Origin: Geminocystis sp. NIES-3709
GTDB lineage: Bacteria > Cyanobacteriota > Cyanobacteriia > Cyanobacteriales > Cyanobacteriaceae
Length of the DNA: 64,000 bases
Assembly: GCF_001548115.1 (NCBI RefSeq)
Contig: NZ_AP014821.1
Span: 3,165,262 to 3,229,261 of the forward strand
Direction of reading: 5' to 3'
The notes below the pieces were generated by a model. That model worked only from the letters and a program-made list of their open reading frames with translations, did not search any database and was not told the origin of the DNA. A program made the position numbers and the translations under genes. Numbering within the stretch: position 1 is the first letter of the stretch; each line of letters opens with the position of its first letter. This document shows, piece by piece, positions 27,455-35,800 of the stretch.

Positions 27455-28507
27455 ATGATCAAAAAACCCTATGCTAGTGTTTTAATAATTCCTACAGGTA
27501 TTGGTGCATCTATTGGTGGTTATGCAGGGGATGCTTTACCTGTGGCACGATCGATAGCTCAAGTATGCGATCGAGTTATAACTCACCCTAACGTAATGAA
27601 TGGGGCGAGTTTATATTGGCAGTGTGAAAATATTGAATATGTAGAAGGTTATGGTTTAGATAAATTTGCATCGGGAGAATGGGGTTTAGAATCGGTTACT
27701 CAGAATAAAATCGGTTTAATCTTAGATAAGGGTATTGAAAGGGAATTAAAGTATCGACATCTTCAAGTTGCTGATGCTGTGAGGGCGACTTTAGGTATCA
27801 ATATCCAAGATTATATTCTTACTGATCGACCTTTAAATGTCGAATTGAGATTGGCTAATAGTGGTGCTAGTTGGGGTACTATCGGAAATCCTGACAGTTT
27901 GTTACGGGCGGCAGAAAAATTGATTAGAGAAGCAAAAGTCAACGCTTTAGCCGTAGTAGCAAGATTTCCTGATGATACTGATTCTCAAGCCTTACAAGAT
28001 TATCGTCAAGGAAGCGGTGTGGATGTTTTAGCCGGTGCAGAAGCAGTAATATCTCATCTCTTAGTAAGAGAATTTCAGATACCTTGTGCCCATGCACCAG
28101 CTTTATCCCCTCTACCCTTAGATATTAGTATATCACCTCGATCGACTGCGGAAGAATTAGGATACACTTTTTTACCTTGTGTTTTAGTGGGATTAAACAA
28201 AGCACCTCAATTTACCTTTGCCAAAAATCATGATAGTCTTTGGTCAGAAGATATAAACGCTTTAGTTATACCAGCAAATGCCTGTGGTGGTAGTGCAATG
28301 CTAAGTTTTAGCTGTTTAAATACTAAAATTATTGCCGTAGAAGATAACAAAACAGTGTTAGATATATCTCCTGAAGTTTTAGGCATTAAGGTGATAAGAG
28401 TTAAATCTTACTTGGAAGCATTAGGAATAATGGTACTCGATCGAGCAGGTATTCGTCATGATGCCCTAAATTGTGATAATGAATTACGAATGACAAAAAT
28501 AAATTAG
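27455..28507 (+). CDS. DUF3326 family protein
   Basis: 350 residues. IIPTGIGASIGGYAGDALPV at the N-terminus, THPNVMNGASLYW, ANSGASWGTIGNPDSLLRAA, RQGSGVDVLAGAEAVISHLL, and VIPANACGGSAMLSFSC are typical of DUF3326, a family conserved in cyanobacteria and plastid-bearing eukaryotes with no settled function. The Gly-rich loops suggest a nucleotide- or phosphate-binding alpha/beta fold. No signal peptide. Probably co-transcribed with the 56-residue gene upstream; an SRPBCC gene follows 82 bases later. Confidence 0.85.
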   Translation: MIKKPYASVLIIPTGIGASIGGYAGDALPVARSIAQVCDRVITHPNVMNGASLYWQCENIEYVEGYGLDKFASGEWGLESVTQNKIGLILDKGIERELKYRHLQVADAVRATLGINIQDYILTDRPLNVELRLANSGASWGTIGNPDSLLRAAEKLIREAKVNALAVVARFPDDTDSQALQDYRQGSGVDVLAGAEAVISHLLVREFQIPCAHAPALSPLPLDISISPRSTAEELGYTFLPCVLVGLNKAPQFTFAKNHDSLWSEDINALVIPANACGGSAMLSFSCLNTKIIAVEDNKTVLDISPEVLGIKVIRVKSYLEALGIMVLDRAGIRHDALNCDNELRMTKIN

Positions 28508-28589
28508 AAATCTAAAACATTGCTTTTAATGATGAAATTAAGATCAGCTTAGTTTACAATTAGAATAATCCACAGAGTAATTAATCTTA

Positions 28590-29045
28590 ATGGGTCAATT
28601 TGAGTATAGAAGCACGATCGAAGCTCCCGTCGAAAATGTTTGGCGATTTCATGAAAGACAAGATATTTTAGAACTGCTAACACCTCCTTGGCAACCCGCC
28701 AAGGTAATTCGCCGACAGGGTGGTTTAAATATTGGGGCAACCAGCGAATTTTTGCTCGTGTTTGGATTTATTAATATTCCTTGGTTAGCTCGTCATACTG
28801 AGTATGAACAATATAAATTATTTACCGATGAACAAATAAAAGGGCCAATGGAATCATGGATTCATCGTCATCATTTTAATAGTAAAGGAGCAAAAACTGT
28901 TTTAACGGATACGATCGAATATAAAATCCCGGGGGGATGGTTAAGTGAATTATTGCTAGGTTGGTGGGTAAATTCTCGCCTGAAAGAAATGTTTCGTTAT
29001 CGTCATCAAATTACTAAAAAATATTGCGAAATAGAAACAATTTAA
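28590..29045 (+). CDS. SRPBCC (START-like) family protein
   Basis: 151 residues. FEYRSTIEAPVENVWRFHER is the standard first strand and helix of the SRPBCC fold, followed by the long strands of the beta-sheet (ARHTEYEQYKLFTD, SWIHRHHFNS, KTVLTDTIEYKIPGG) and a closing C-terminal helix. This resembles the ligand-binding group annotated in some genomes as cell-division inhibitors, but no evidence for that role is here. The hydrophobic pocket would bind a lipid or pigment-like molecule; the ligand is unknown. Confidence 0.8.
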   Translation: MGQFEYRSTIEAPVENVWRFHERQDILELLTPPWQPAKVIRRQGGLNIGATSEFLLVFGFINIPWLARHTEYEQYKLFTDEQIKGPMESWIHRHHFNSKGAKTVLTDTIEYKIPGGWLSELLLGWWVNSRLKEMFRYRHQITKKYCEIETI

Positions 29046-29215
29046 TTCATTATTTTCATCCATCTAAAGTCCATTGTTATATTGCCTTTTATTTGACTAC
29101 AATACAAATAACACTTAATTCTGTCCCAATTATTCATTCATCGAAAATGTTCAAGATAATGATAAGACAGTAAAATAACAAACTAAATTACTCCAGACTT
29201 ATTAACTCGTTAGCC

Positions 29216-30517
29216 ATGAAACCTCAAGTTAAAAAATTTCCCGTCTTAAAATCCTTATTAGCTACTTTAGCTACTGGTAGTTTACTCAGTTTTGCGATTT
29301 CTCCTACCGTCCAAGCAGAAATGACGGATAGTCCTAAAATGGTAGTAGATGAGATGTGGCAAATTGTTAATAGTGAGTTTGTCGATCGAAATTTTAATCA
29401 AATTAACTGGCAAAAAAAACGAGAAGAACTATTAAACAAAAATTATAATAATAAAACTCAGGCTTATCGTGCCATTAATCAAGCCCTAAAAGATTTGGGT
29501 GATCCTTATACCCGCTTTCTTCCTCCAGAACAATTTGAAGTTCTCAACAGTCAAACTTCGGGAGAAACTTCTGGAGTTGGAGTTCGTATTGCGATCGATT
29601 CCCGTACTCAAGATTTATACATTATTGATGCCATCAAAAAATCTCCTGCCGCCGAAGCGGGATTACAACGAGGCGATCGTATAGTTCGCATTGACGGAAA
29701 ACCGACAGCTTTAATGGATTTAGATCAAGCATCAGAAGCATTGAAAGGAGAAGTAGGAACAGAGGTAAAATTAGAAATTGCGAGAGAAAAACAGTCTGCC
29801 TTTCAAGTAACAATCGTCCGTAGTGAAATAGAAGTTCCCTCGGTAGATTTCAGTCTCAAAAAAGAAGGGGGCTTAAATGTAGGCTATATCAAATTGGATG
29901 AATTTAGTTCCTTAGCCGCACAACAAATGAAAGATGCTATTGACCAACTACAAAAACAACAAGCCTCTGCTTTTGTCCTTGATTTAAGAGGTAATCCAGG
30001 AGGTTTATTATTTGCCAGTGTCGATATTGCCAGAATGTGGATGTCAGAAGGTGAAATTGTTGATGTAGTCGATCGTCGTGGGGGACATCGTCGTTTTCAG
30101 GCAGATAACTCTGCTATAACAGACTTACCTTTAGTTGTCTTAGTCGATGGTAATTCTGCTAGTGCCAGTGAAATTTTAGCTGGTGCATTAAAAGAAAATA
30201 AACGAGCTACTCTTGTAGGTACAAACACTTTTGGAAAGGGCACAGTACAATCAGTTCACTCTCTTTCTGATGGTTCAGGATTAGCCGTTACGATCTCCCG
30301 TTACTATCCTCCTAGTGGTATGAATATCAATAAAAAAGGTATTTCTCCTGATATTGTTCAAGGTATCAGTCGAGAAGAAGAGTATCTTTTAACTCAAAAT
30401 CCTTCCCTATTGGCAACGAAAGCAGATCCTCAATACTCTAAAGCTGTTACTATTCTAAGAACCAAAAACCCTATTTCATCTCCAAATAACTCTAACTCAG
30501 TCAGTATTTTACAGTAA
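29216..30517 (+). CDS. Carboxyl-terminal processing protease (S41 family)
   Basis: 433 residues. N-terminal signal peptide of about 34 residues ending VQAEM. Then the helical region DEMWQIVNSEFVDRNFNQIN, the PDZ domain (about 115-200, with SGVGVRIAID and SPAAEAGLQRGDRIVRIDGK), and the S41 core with VLDLRGNPGGLL, the catalytic Ser in DGNSASASEILAGALKENKR and Lys in TNTFGKGTVQS. Cyanobacteria have CtpA, CtpB and CtpC; CtpA matures the D1 protein. The helical region looks more like CtpB/C than CtpA, but this is not certain. Acts in the periplasm or lumen. Confidence 0.93.
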   Translation: MKPQVKKFPVLKSLLATLATGSLLSFAISPTVQAEMTDSPKMVVDEMWQIVNSEFVDRNFNQINWQKKREELLNKNYNNKTQAYRAINQALKDLGDPYTRFLPPEQFEVLNSQTSGETSGVGVRIAIDSRTQDLYIIDAIKKSPAAEAGLQRGDRIVRIDGKPTALMDLDQASEALKGEVGTEVKLEIAREKQSAFQVTIVRSEIEVPSVDFSLKKEGGLNVGYIKLDEFSSLAAQQMKDAIDQLQKQQASAFVLDLRGNPGGLLFASVDIARMWMSEGEIVDVVDRRGGHRRFQADNSAITDLPLVVLVDGNSASASEILAGALKENKRATLVGTNTFGKGTVQSVHSLSDGSGLAVTISRYYPPSGMNINKKGISPDIVQGISREEEYLLTQNPSLLATKADPQYSKAVTILRTKNPISSPNNSNSVSILQ

Positions 30518-31015
30518 TTACCAATCAGATCACCGCAAAAACTACTCTGTTGAAGACAAGAAATAGAATCATTAATAAGACTTTTCTTCTTCAGATTGGT
30601 GTCCAAAAAATTTGGTTTACTTAGGGTTTGCTGAATAAGTCAGAAAGCAATAAAAATCGATGGTTTAGAAATACTATATACATTAAGAAAAAATCACTAA
30701 ATTTGAGAATTTTTGTTTAAAAACTTGATATTTTTATAATATTTATTTTAATTGACAATAAAGTTGAATAATACCCAACTACTAATAAAATCTCGATTAT
30801 TCAACAATTTTACGAACTGCTCTCTCCTACCTTATCCAGATCCTACTTAAACAGCATTGCCCGAAAAAACCAACAAACACGCTTCTTAACTCGTATTAGC
30901 TGATTTTCTCAGGCAATGATTTTTTTATTTCAACCTTGAGAATAACAAGGATTTTTATTTGATGATAAAAGCCTAATTAAGCCTTTGAGAATCACTCTGA
31001 AGTAGAAAAAGGAGA
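30518..31015. other. Convergent spacer between ctp and cpcA
   Basis: At 30622 onward GGTTTGCTGAATAAGTC and at about 30792-30804 GATTATTCAACAA look like imperfect inverted ends (roughly 180 bp apart) of an IS-derived remnant. CATTGCC (30855-30861) pairs with GGCAATG (30912-30918), followed by a T-run at 30920-30927. No coding frame. Phycocyanin linker genes that often follow cpcA are absent here. Confidence 0.45.
30934..30960 (+). terminator. Possible transcript end of the ctp gene
   Basis: CCTTG (30934-30938) and CAAGG (30946-30950) form a 5-bp stem with a 7-base loop, followed by ATTTTTATTT. The stem could also slow transcripts from cpcA on the opposite strand. It is weak and about 420 bases from the protease stop. 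Confidence 0.35.
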
Positions 31016-31507
31016 CTAGCTGAGAGCGTTGATAGCGTAGTCGATGTAAGAATTAGCTTCGGAAGCTGCGTCACCACTTAAACCATGGTTAGCTTTGATA
31101 TATTTTAATGCTTCAACATACCAGCTAGGAGATAAATCAAAACTACGATTGATTTCATCAATACCAGCAATTAAGTACTCATCAATAGGACCAGTACCAC
31201 CAGCAACTAAACAGTATGTTACCATACGGAGATAGTAACCGATGTCACGAGAGCATTTTGCTTTACCTTGAGCAGTAGAAGCGAAGTTAGCACCAGGAGT
31301 GGTGGTGGTATAAGGGAATTTGCTGTAAACAGCGTTAGCTGCACCATCGATTAAACGTTGTGCGTTGTCGGTTAAGGACTTAGCAGCTTGTAAACCAGAG
31401 GTAGCTTGACGAAAACGACCGAAAGCGATTTGTAATTCGGTGCTGCTTAAGAAACGACCTTGAGAATCTGCTGCGGATACTGCTTCAGTTAAAGGGGTTT
31501 TGGACAT
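31016..31507 (-). CDS. cpcA: Phycocyanin alpha subunit
   Basis: 163 residues. [20 protein letters not shown] and [20 protein letters not shown] mark the phycocyanin alpha N-terminus. The single bilin-binding Cys (Cys84 in standard numbering) lies in [20 protein letters not shown]. The end [10 protein letters not shown] is typical. It pairs with CpcB to form the rod hexamers of phycobilisomes on the thylakoid, binding phycocyanobilin. Shine-Dalgarno AGGAGA precedes the start. It lies 62 bases downstream of cpcB. No cpcC or cpcD linker gene follows. Confidence 0.98.
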   Translation of the reverse strand: MSKTPLTEAVSAADSQGRFLSSTELQIAFGRFRQATSGLQAAKSLTDNAQRLIDGAANAVYSKFPYTTTTPGANFASTAQGKAKCSRDIGYYLRMVTYCLVAGGTGPIDEYLIAGIDEINRSFDLSPSWYVEALKYIKANHGLSGDAASEANSYIDYAINALS

Positions 31508-31569
31508 TTGATTGATTTCTCCTAAATAATGTTTTTGTTACTTGATTTATCTTTTGGGTATGGTTATAC

Positions 31570-32088
31570 CTATGCAACTGCAGCAGCAGCACGATCGAAA
31601 TAGGTAGCAACTTCAGCCATTAAAGCACTACAGTCACCAAGGGTAATACCGTTAGTGTCGTTAGCTATTGCAATAGCTGCATCTTTCATTTTTTGAACGC
31701 CAACAGCTACGGAAGATCCAGGAGTACCTAATGCTAAGTAGGTTTCACGAAGGCCATTTAAACAACGATCTTCTAACACGGAAGCGTCACCAGCGAAGAT
31801 AGCGTAGGTAACGTAACGTAAGATTATTTCCATGTCACGAAGACAAGCAGCCATACGACGGCTAGTATAAGCATTTCCGCCAGGAGCAATTAATTGAGGT
31901 TGCTCAGCAAATAAAGAACGAGCAGCGTTGGTAACAATAGCAGAAGCGTTACCAGTGATACGATTTACGGTATCAATACGTTTGTTGCTGTCGCTTACCA
32001 TTTTGCTTAAAGCATCGATTTGAGCAGAGCTTAAGAACTCACCACGAGCGTCAGCTTGAGAAACAACCCTTGTGAATGCGTCGTACAT
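31570..32088 (-). CDS. cpcB: Phycocyanin beta subunit
   Basis: 172 residues. [20 protein letters not shown] opens the protein. The Asn that is methylated in phycobiliproteins lies in [20 protein letters not shown], whose Cys is the first bilin site (Cys82 position); the second is in [15 protein letters not shown] (Cys153 position). It lacks any phycoerythrin-type additional cysteines, so it is phycocyanin. AGGAG lies before the ATG. It is the first gene of the cpcBA operon, with a long leader from a promoter near 32205-32234. Confidence 0.98.
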   Translation of the reverse strand: MYDAFTRVVSQADARGEFLSSAQIDALSKMVSDSNKRIDTVNRITGNASAIVTNAARSLFAEQPQLIAPGGNAYTSRRMAACLRDMEIILRYVTYAIFAGDASVLEDRCLNGLRETYLALGTPGSSVAVGVQKMKDAAIAIANDTNGITLGDCSALMAEVATYFDRAAAAVA

Positions 32089-32469
32089 TTTAAGTTAATC
32101 TCCTAATAGAATTAGTTTATTTTGTTGATTTTTTTATTAAATTTTAGCTTAACTTTAAAGTCAAACTAGATTCGGAGTTAAACCCCTAAAAATTAGTTTC
32201 CATTATTATATGCTTAAGCACAAGTTATTGTTAAGCATTTGTAAAGAAACTTAATCTTTTGATAAATTTCTTTTGAGAAACTTACTTTGGAAAGGTTATT
32301 AAATCTTTCTTTTAAGTTTATACCCCGTATCTGCGCATTTGTTTATTACGTCTTGTTAAATTTTTCTGAGACACTTATTCACATTTCTTTATATCTTGAA
32401 CAGAAGTTAATCTTTTGGTTGATGAAGTTAATTTTTTTCCTTACTTTATAGAACTCATTTAGTATCTAA
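32089..32469 (-). other. Upstream region of cpcBA
   Basis: 381 bases without a gene. The cpcBA promoter is at 32205-32234 and the leader is about 110 nt. Further up TTTGTAAA (32238-32245), read on the minus strand as TTTACAAA, equals one half of an HLR1 site for the response regulator RpaB; the second half is degenerate. TTTCT-TTTG-AGAAA near 32268-32281 is a small hairpin. The IS66 remnant begins right behind. Confidence 0.45.
32205..32234 (-). promoter_or_regulatory. Predicted promoter of cpcBA
   Basis: On the minus strand TTAACA (32234-32229) and a perfect TATAAT (32210-32205) are 18 bases apart. The direct repeat TGCTTAA occurs twice across this region with a 17-base period. Strong expression of phycocyanin would fit the good -10. 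Confidence 0.6.
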
Positions 32470-32877
32470 GGAAAAATACCATTAGAGATCATCGAGAGAA
32501 TAGAAAAAGTATATGATTCCATAGCAGACAGAGGATTAGAATATCACGAATCATTACCAGAGTTGGTATGTTCAAGTAATAGAGGGAGGAAAAAGAGGCG
32601 AAGAGGACATAACTTGTTAATCAGATTAAGTAAATACAGGGAAGATGTATTAAGGTTTTTGAGAGAAGACAAAGTACCATTTACCAATAACCAAGGTGAA
32701 AGAGATATAAGAATGATGAAATGTAAGCAAAAAATCTCAGGAAGTTTTCGGACGATAGAAGGTGGGCAAAATTTTGCCTTAATTCGTTCAGTCATATCAA
32801 CAGCGAGGAAACAGGGGATGAATATTTTAGAAACCCTGACTCAACTGTTGAATGGAGAAAATGTTGTTTTCGTTTAA
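32470..32877 (+). pseudogene. IS66-family transposase, C-terminal remnant
   Basis: The frame opens after a stop at 32467 and runs to TAA at 32875-32877, about 135 residues. It contains NLLIRLSKYREDVLRFL, then VPFTNNQGERDIRMMKCKQK with the catalytic-region Glu, then SGSFRTIEGGQNFALIRSVI and STARKQGMNILETL. This is the end of an IS66 TnpC transposase, whose full length is near 500 residues. Domains before it are lost, no start codon fits the family, and no accessory IS66 frames are adjacent. It is a relic located just upstream of the cpcBA promoter region. Confidence 0.85.
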
Positions 32878-33062
32878 ATTTTCCTGACGTAGGTAGTTAC
32901 TAAATTTCTTTTCTTTACTGGTTGCCGTCCTTCCGAAGCCTGTGGGTTACGTTGACAAAATGTCGATTTAGGATCGAAGAAAAGGGAAAAATTACGGATT
33001 TATAAGGGTTTGAGAGAACAAGGTCAAGTGAGAGAAGAGGATTAAGTGACCTAGTTTTGTGA

Positions 33063-33135
<73 letters not shown>

Positions 33136-33215
33136 TGATTTTCTTCACTTATATAATATAACTAATTTTTTTTTTCTTAGCAAGGGTTTTAACAAATATT
33201 TTCAAAATTAATAAT

Positions 33216-33232
33216 GGTGGGCATTGCCCACC
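33216..33232. repeat. Palindrome GGTGGGCATTGCCCACC
   Basis: A 7-bp stem with a 3-base loop right behind glgB. The same palindrome with flanking GTAGG is, to my knowledge, a dispersed repeat in several cyanobacteria. It may also act at the end of the glgB transcript, though no T-run follows. Confidence 0.6.
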
Positions 33233-33239
33233 CTACTCT

Positions 33240-35531
33240 CTAATTATTAGTAGTAACAGAGTTAGTAGTTTCTCGATCGAGTTTTAACATTAAAACTCCT
33301 AAAGGAGGTAAGCACAAATCAAGAGAATCGGGATAATTATGGAAAAACCATTTTTCTGTCCATTTTCCGCCTAAATTACCCATGTTACTACCACCATAGT
33401 CACGAGAGTCGCTGTTAAAGATTTCTGTATAAAATCCCTCTTGAGGTACTCCAATACGATAATGGCTATGGGGTTGGGGAGTAAAGTTACAGACAATGAC
33501 GATAAATTCTCCATTTTTGCCTCGACGAATAAACGCAACGACACTATGACGATTATCACTACAATCAATCCACTGGAAGCCTTCTTCTTCAAAGTCTAAC
33601 TCATATAAAGCAGGTTCATTTTTATAGAGGGTATTAATGTCAGCAAAGAATTTTTTTAATTGTTGATGTTTTTCGTATTGCAGTAAATGCCATTCTAAAT
33701 CTGTCCATACATTCCATTCACTCCATTGTCCAAATTCCATGCTCATAAACATAGTTTTTTTGCCCGGATGGGCGAACATATAACCAAAAACACTACGCAA
33801 ATTGGCGAATTTTTGCCATTCATCTCCCGGCATTTTACCAATCATGTTACTTTTGCCGTGAACAATCTCATCGTGGGAAAGAGCTAACATATAGTTTTCG
33901 CTGTGATGATACCACATACTAAAAGTGACGCTATTTTGGTGAAATTGACGAAACCAAGGATCCATACTAAAATAATCTAACATATCGTGCATCCAACCCA
34001 TGTTCCACTTCATGTTGAACCCTAAGCCACCCATATAAGGAGGACGAGATACCATTGCCCAAGAAGTAGATTCTTCAGCGATCGAAAGAATACCCGGAAA
34101 GTAATTAAAGATAGTACCATTAACTTGGCGCAAAAATTCTACCGCTTCGATATTTTCCCTCCCACCATATTGATTTGTTACCCATTCTCCATCCTCTCGA
34201 TCGTAGTCAAGATAAAGCATAGAGGCAACGGCATCAACTCTAATTCCGTCAATGTGATATTTATCAAACCAAAATAAGGCATTCGCTACAAGGAAATTAC
34301 GAACTTCGTTGCGTCCATAATCAAAAACTAATGTACCCCATCCCTTATGTTCTCCTTTGCGGGGATCTCCATGTTCAAATAAATGAGTACCATCAAAGAA
34401 GGCTAAACCATGGCCATCTTTGGGGAAATGTCCGGGTACCCAATCAACGATAACACCAATATCATTTTGATGACATACATCGATAAAATACATTAAATCT
34501 TCTGGACTACCGTAACGAGAAGTCGCTGCATAGTAACCTGTCACTTGATAACCCCATGATCCATCAAAAGGATGTTCAGCAACGGGTAATAATTCAATAT
34601 GAGTGTAGCCTAATTCTTTGATATAAGGAATTAATTTTTCTGCAAATTCATAATAATTTAAAAAACGGGCAGTGGACTTTAGTTCCGATACTTGAACAAC
34701 TTCAGCAGTGTTTCCATATTGTTTTAGAGGATCTTCTATAGAAGTATGTAACCATGAACCTAAGTGCATTTCATACACAGAAACAGGTTGACTAAGGGGA
34801 TCTGTATTACGACGTTTTTCGAGCCAATTTTCGTCATTCCATTGATATGAGTCTAAATCAGCAACGATCGAGGCGGTTTTTGGGCGTACTTCTTGATAAA
34901 ATCCAAAGGGATCTGACTTTTCATAAATATGTCCTTCCCAATTTTTAATCTCATACTTGTAATGAGTACCATAGTCGAGATCAGGAATAAATATCTCCCA
35001 AATCATATTCTGACGTTTCCGCATTTGATGTTCTCTGCCATCCCAAGAGTTGAAATCCCCTAAAACAGATACATTCCGAGCGTTAGGCGCCCAAACCGCA
35101 AAATAGACCCCTTTAACGCCGTTTTGTTCAATAACGTGAGCCCCCAACTTTTCATAAATGCGATGATGATTACCTTCTCCGAATAAATGTATATCAAAAT
35201 CAGTTAATTGTCCTTCTTTAAATTGATAAGGATCATATATTACTTTTTCATGATCTCCCTCTTTGATTCGCAGTTGATAGCTATTCAATTCTTTGGCTTC
35301 AATTTCACACTCAAAAAAATTAGGATGATGATGCGATCGCATTTCATATTCTTGATGAGCGTTAGGAATAACTACCGAAGCACTGGTAGCTTTAGGTAAG
35401 TATGCTCTGATTACCCATTTTTTTTGATTATCTTTTTCTGATAGCAGATGACAACCTAGTATTTCAAAAGGATCATGATGTAAATTATGAACGATTTGAT
35501 TAACTTGCTCAGAGGTTATTGTTGTAGGCAT
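33240..35531 (-). CDS. glgB: 1,4-alpha-glucan branching enzyme
   Basis: 763 residues. An N-terminal CBM48-like region (HHDPFEILGCHLL; YFAVWAPNARNVSVLGDFNS) precedes the GH13 barrel. Catalytic motifs: GIRVDAVASMLYLDYDR (nucleophile Asp), SIAEESTSWAMVSRP (acid Glu) and LALSHDEIVHGKSNM (stabiliser Asp). HIELLPVAEHPFDGSWGYQVTGYYA is also typical. It forms alpha-1,6 branches in glycogen or semi-amylopectin. Length and motifs fit the standard cyanobacterial enzyme. Single gene, reverse strand. Confidence 0.98.
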   Translation of the reverse strand: MPTTITSEQVNQIVHNLHHDPFEILGCHLLSEKDNQKKWVIRAYLPKATSASVVIPNAHQEYEMRSHHHPNFFECEIEAKELNSYQLRIKEGDHEKVIYDPYQFKEGQLTDFDIHLFGEGNHHRIYEKLGAHVIEQNGVKGVYFAVWAPNARNVSVLGDFNSWDGREHQMRKRQNMIWEIFIPDLDYGTHYKYEIKNWEGHIYEKSDPFGFYQEVRPKTASIVADLDSYQWNDENWLEKRRNTDPLSQPVSVYEMHLGSWLHTSIEDPLKQYGNTAEVVQVSELKSTARFLNYYEFAEKLIPYIKELGYTHIELLPVAEHPFDGSWGYQVTGYYAATSRYGSPEDLMYFIDVCHQNDIGVIVDWVPGHFPKDGHGLAFFDGTHLFEHGDPRKGEHKGWGTLVFDYGRNEVRNFLVANALFWFDKYHIDGIRVDAVASMLYLDYDREDGEWVTNQYGGRENIEAVEFLRQVNGTIFNYFPGILSIAEESTSWAMVSRPPYMGGLGFNMKWNMGWMHDMLDYFSMDPWFRQFHQNSVTFSMWYHHSENYMLALSHDEIVHGKSNMIGKMPGDEWQKFANLRSVFGYMFAHPGKKTMFMSMEFGQWSEWNVWTDLEWHLLQYEKHQQLKKFFADINTLYKNEPALYELDFEEEGFQWIDCSDNRHSVVAFIRRGKNGEFIVIVCNFTPQPHSHYRIGVPQEGFYTEIFNSDSRDYGGSNMGNLGGKWTEKWFFHNYPDSLDLCLPPLGVLMLKLDRETTNSVTTNN

Positions 35532-35800
35532 TTAATTTTTAATACTTAAACGTTTTTAATATTGTTTTAATCATGATACCTAGTTTTGCTATTGTGGGAA
35601 TCAGTTTTTCTATTCTTCAATTTATGGCTTTCTGATTTCGATCGTCATAATTACCCATGTAAATTTAATGGTATCGCCAGTTTTTAGTGATACTAAGATA
35701 TGACATTAATCAGTATATATCGATTGCTATATTGAAAAAGAAGAAAATTAATCTTCCGCCGTTGTTTAATTTATTAAATATTAATTGGATTGCTATAATA

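Noticed and set aside
30622-30804. A full insertion sequence between ctp and cpcA
   Set aside because: Only imperfect end-like motifs are present and nothing codes for a transposase; reported as a possible remnant only.
32544-32795. 83-codon frame opposite the IS66 relic
   Set aside because: It has no start context and overlaps a recognised transposase remnant.
33371-33592. 73-codon minus-strand frame inside glgB
   Set aside because: It overlaps conserved glgB motifs in another frame.
35687-35800. N-terminal extension of the FHA-GGDEF protein
   Set aside because: A GTG start at 35687 adds 38 residues without domain or Shine-Dalgarno; ATG at 35801 is preferred.
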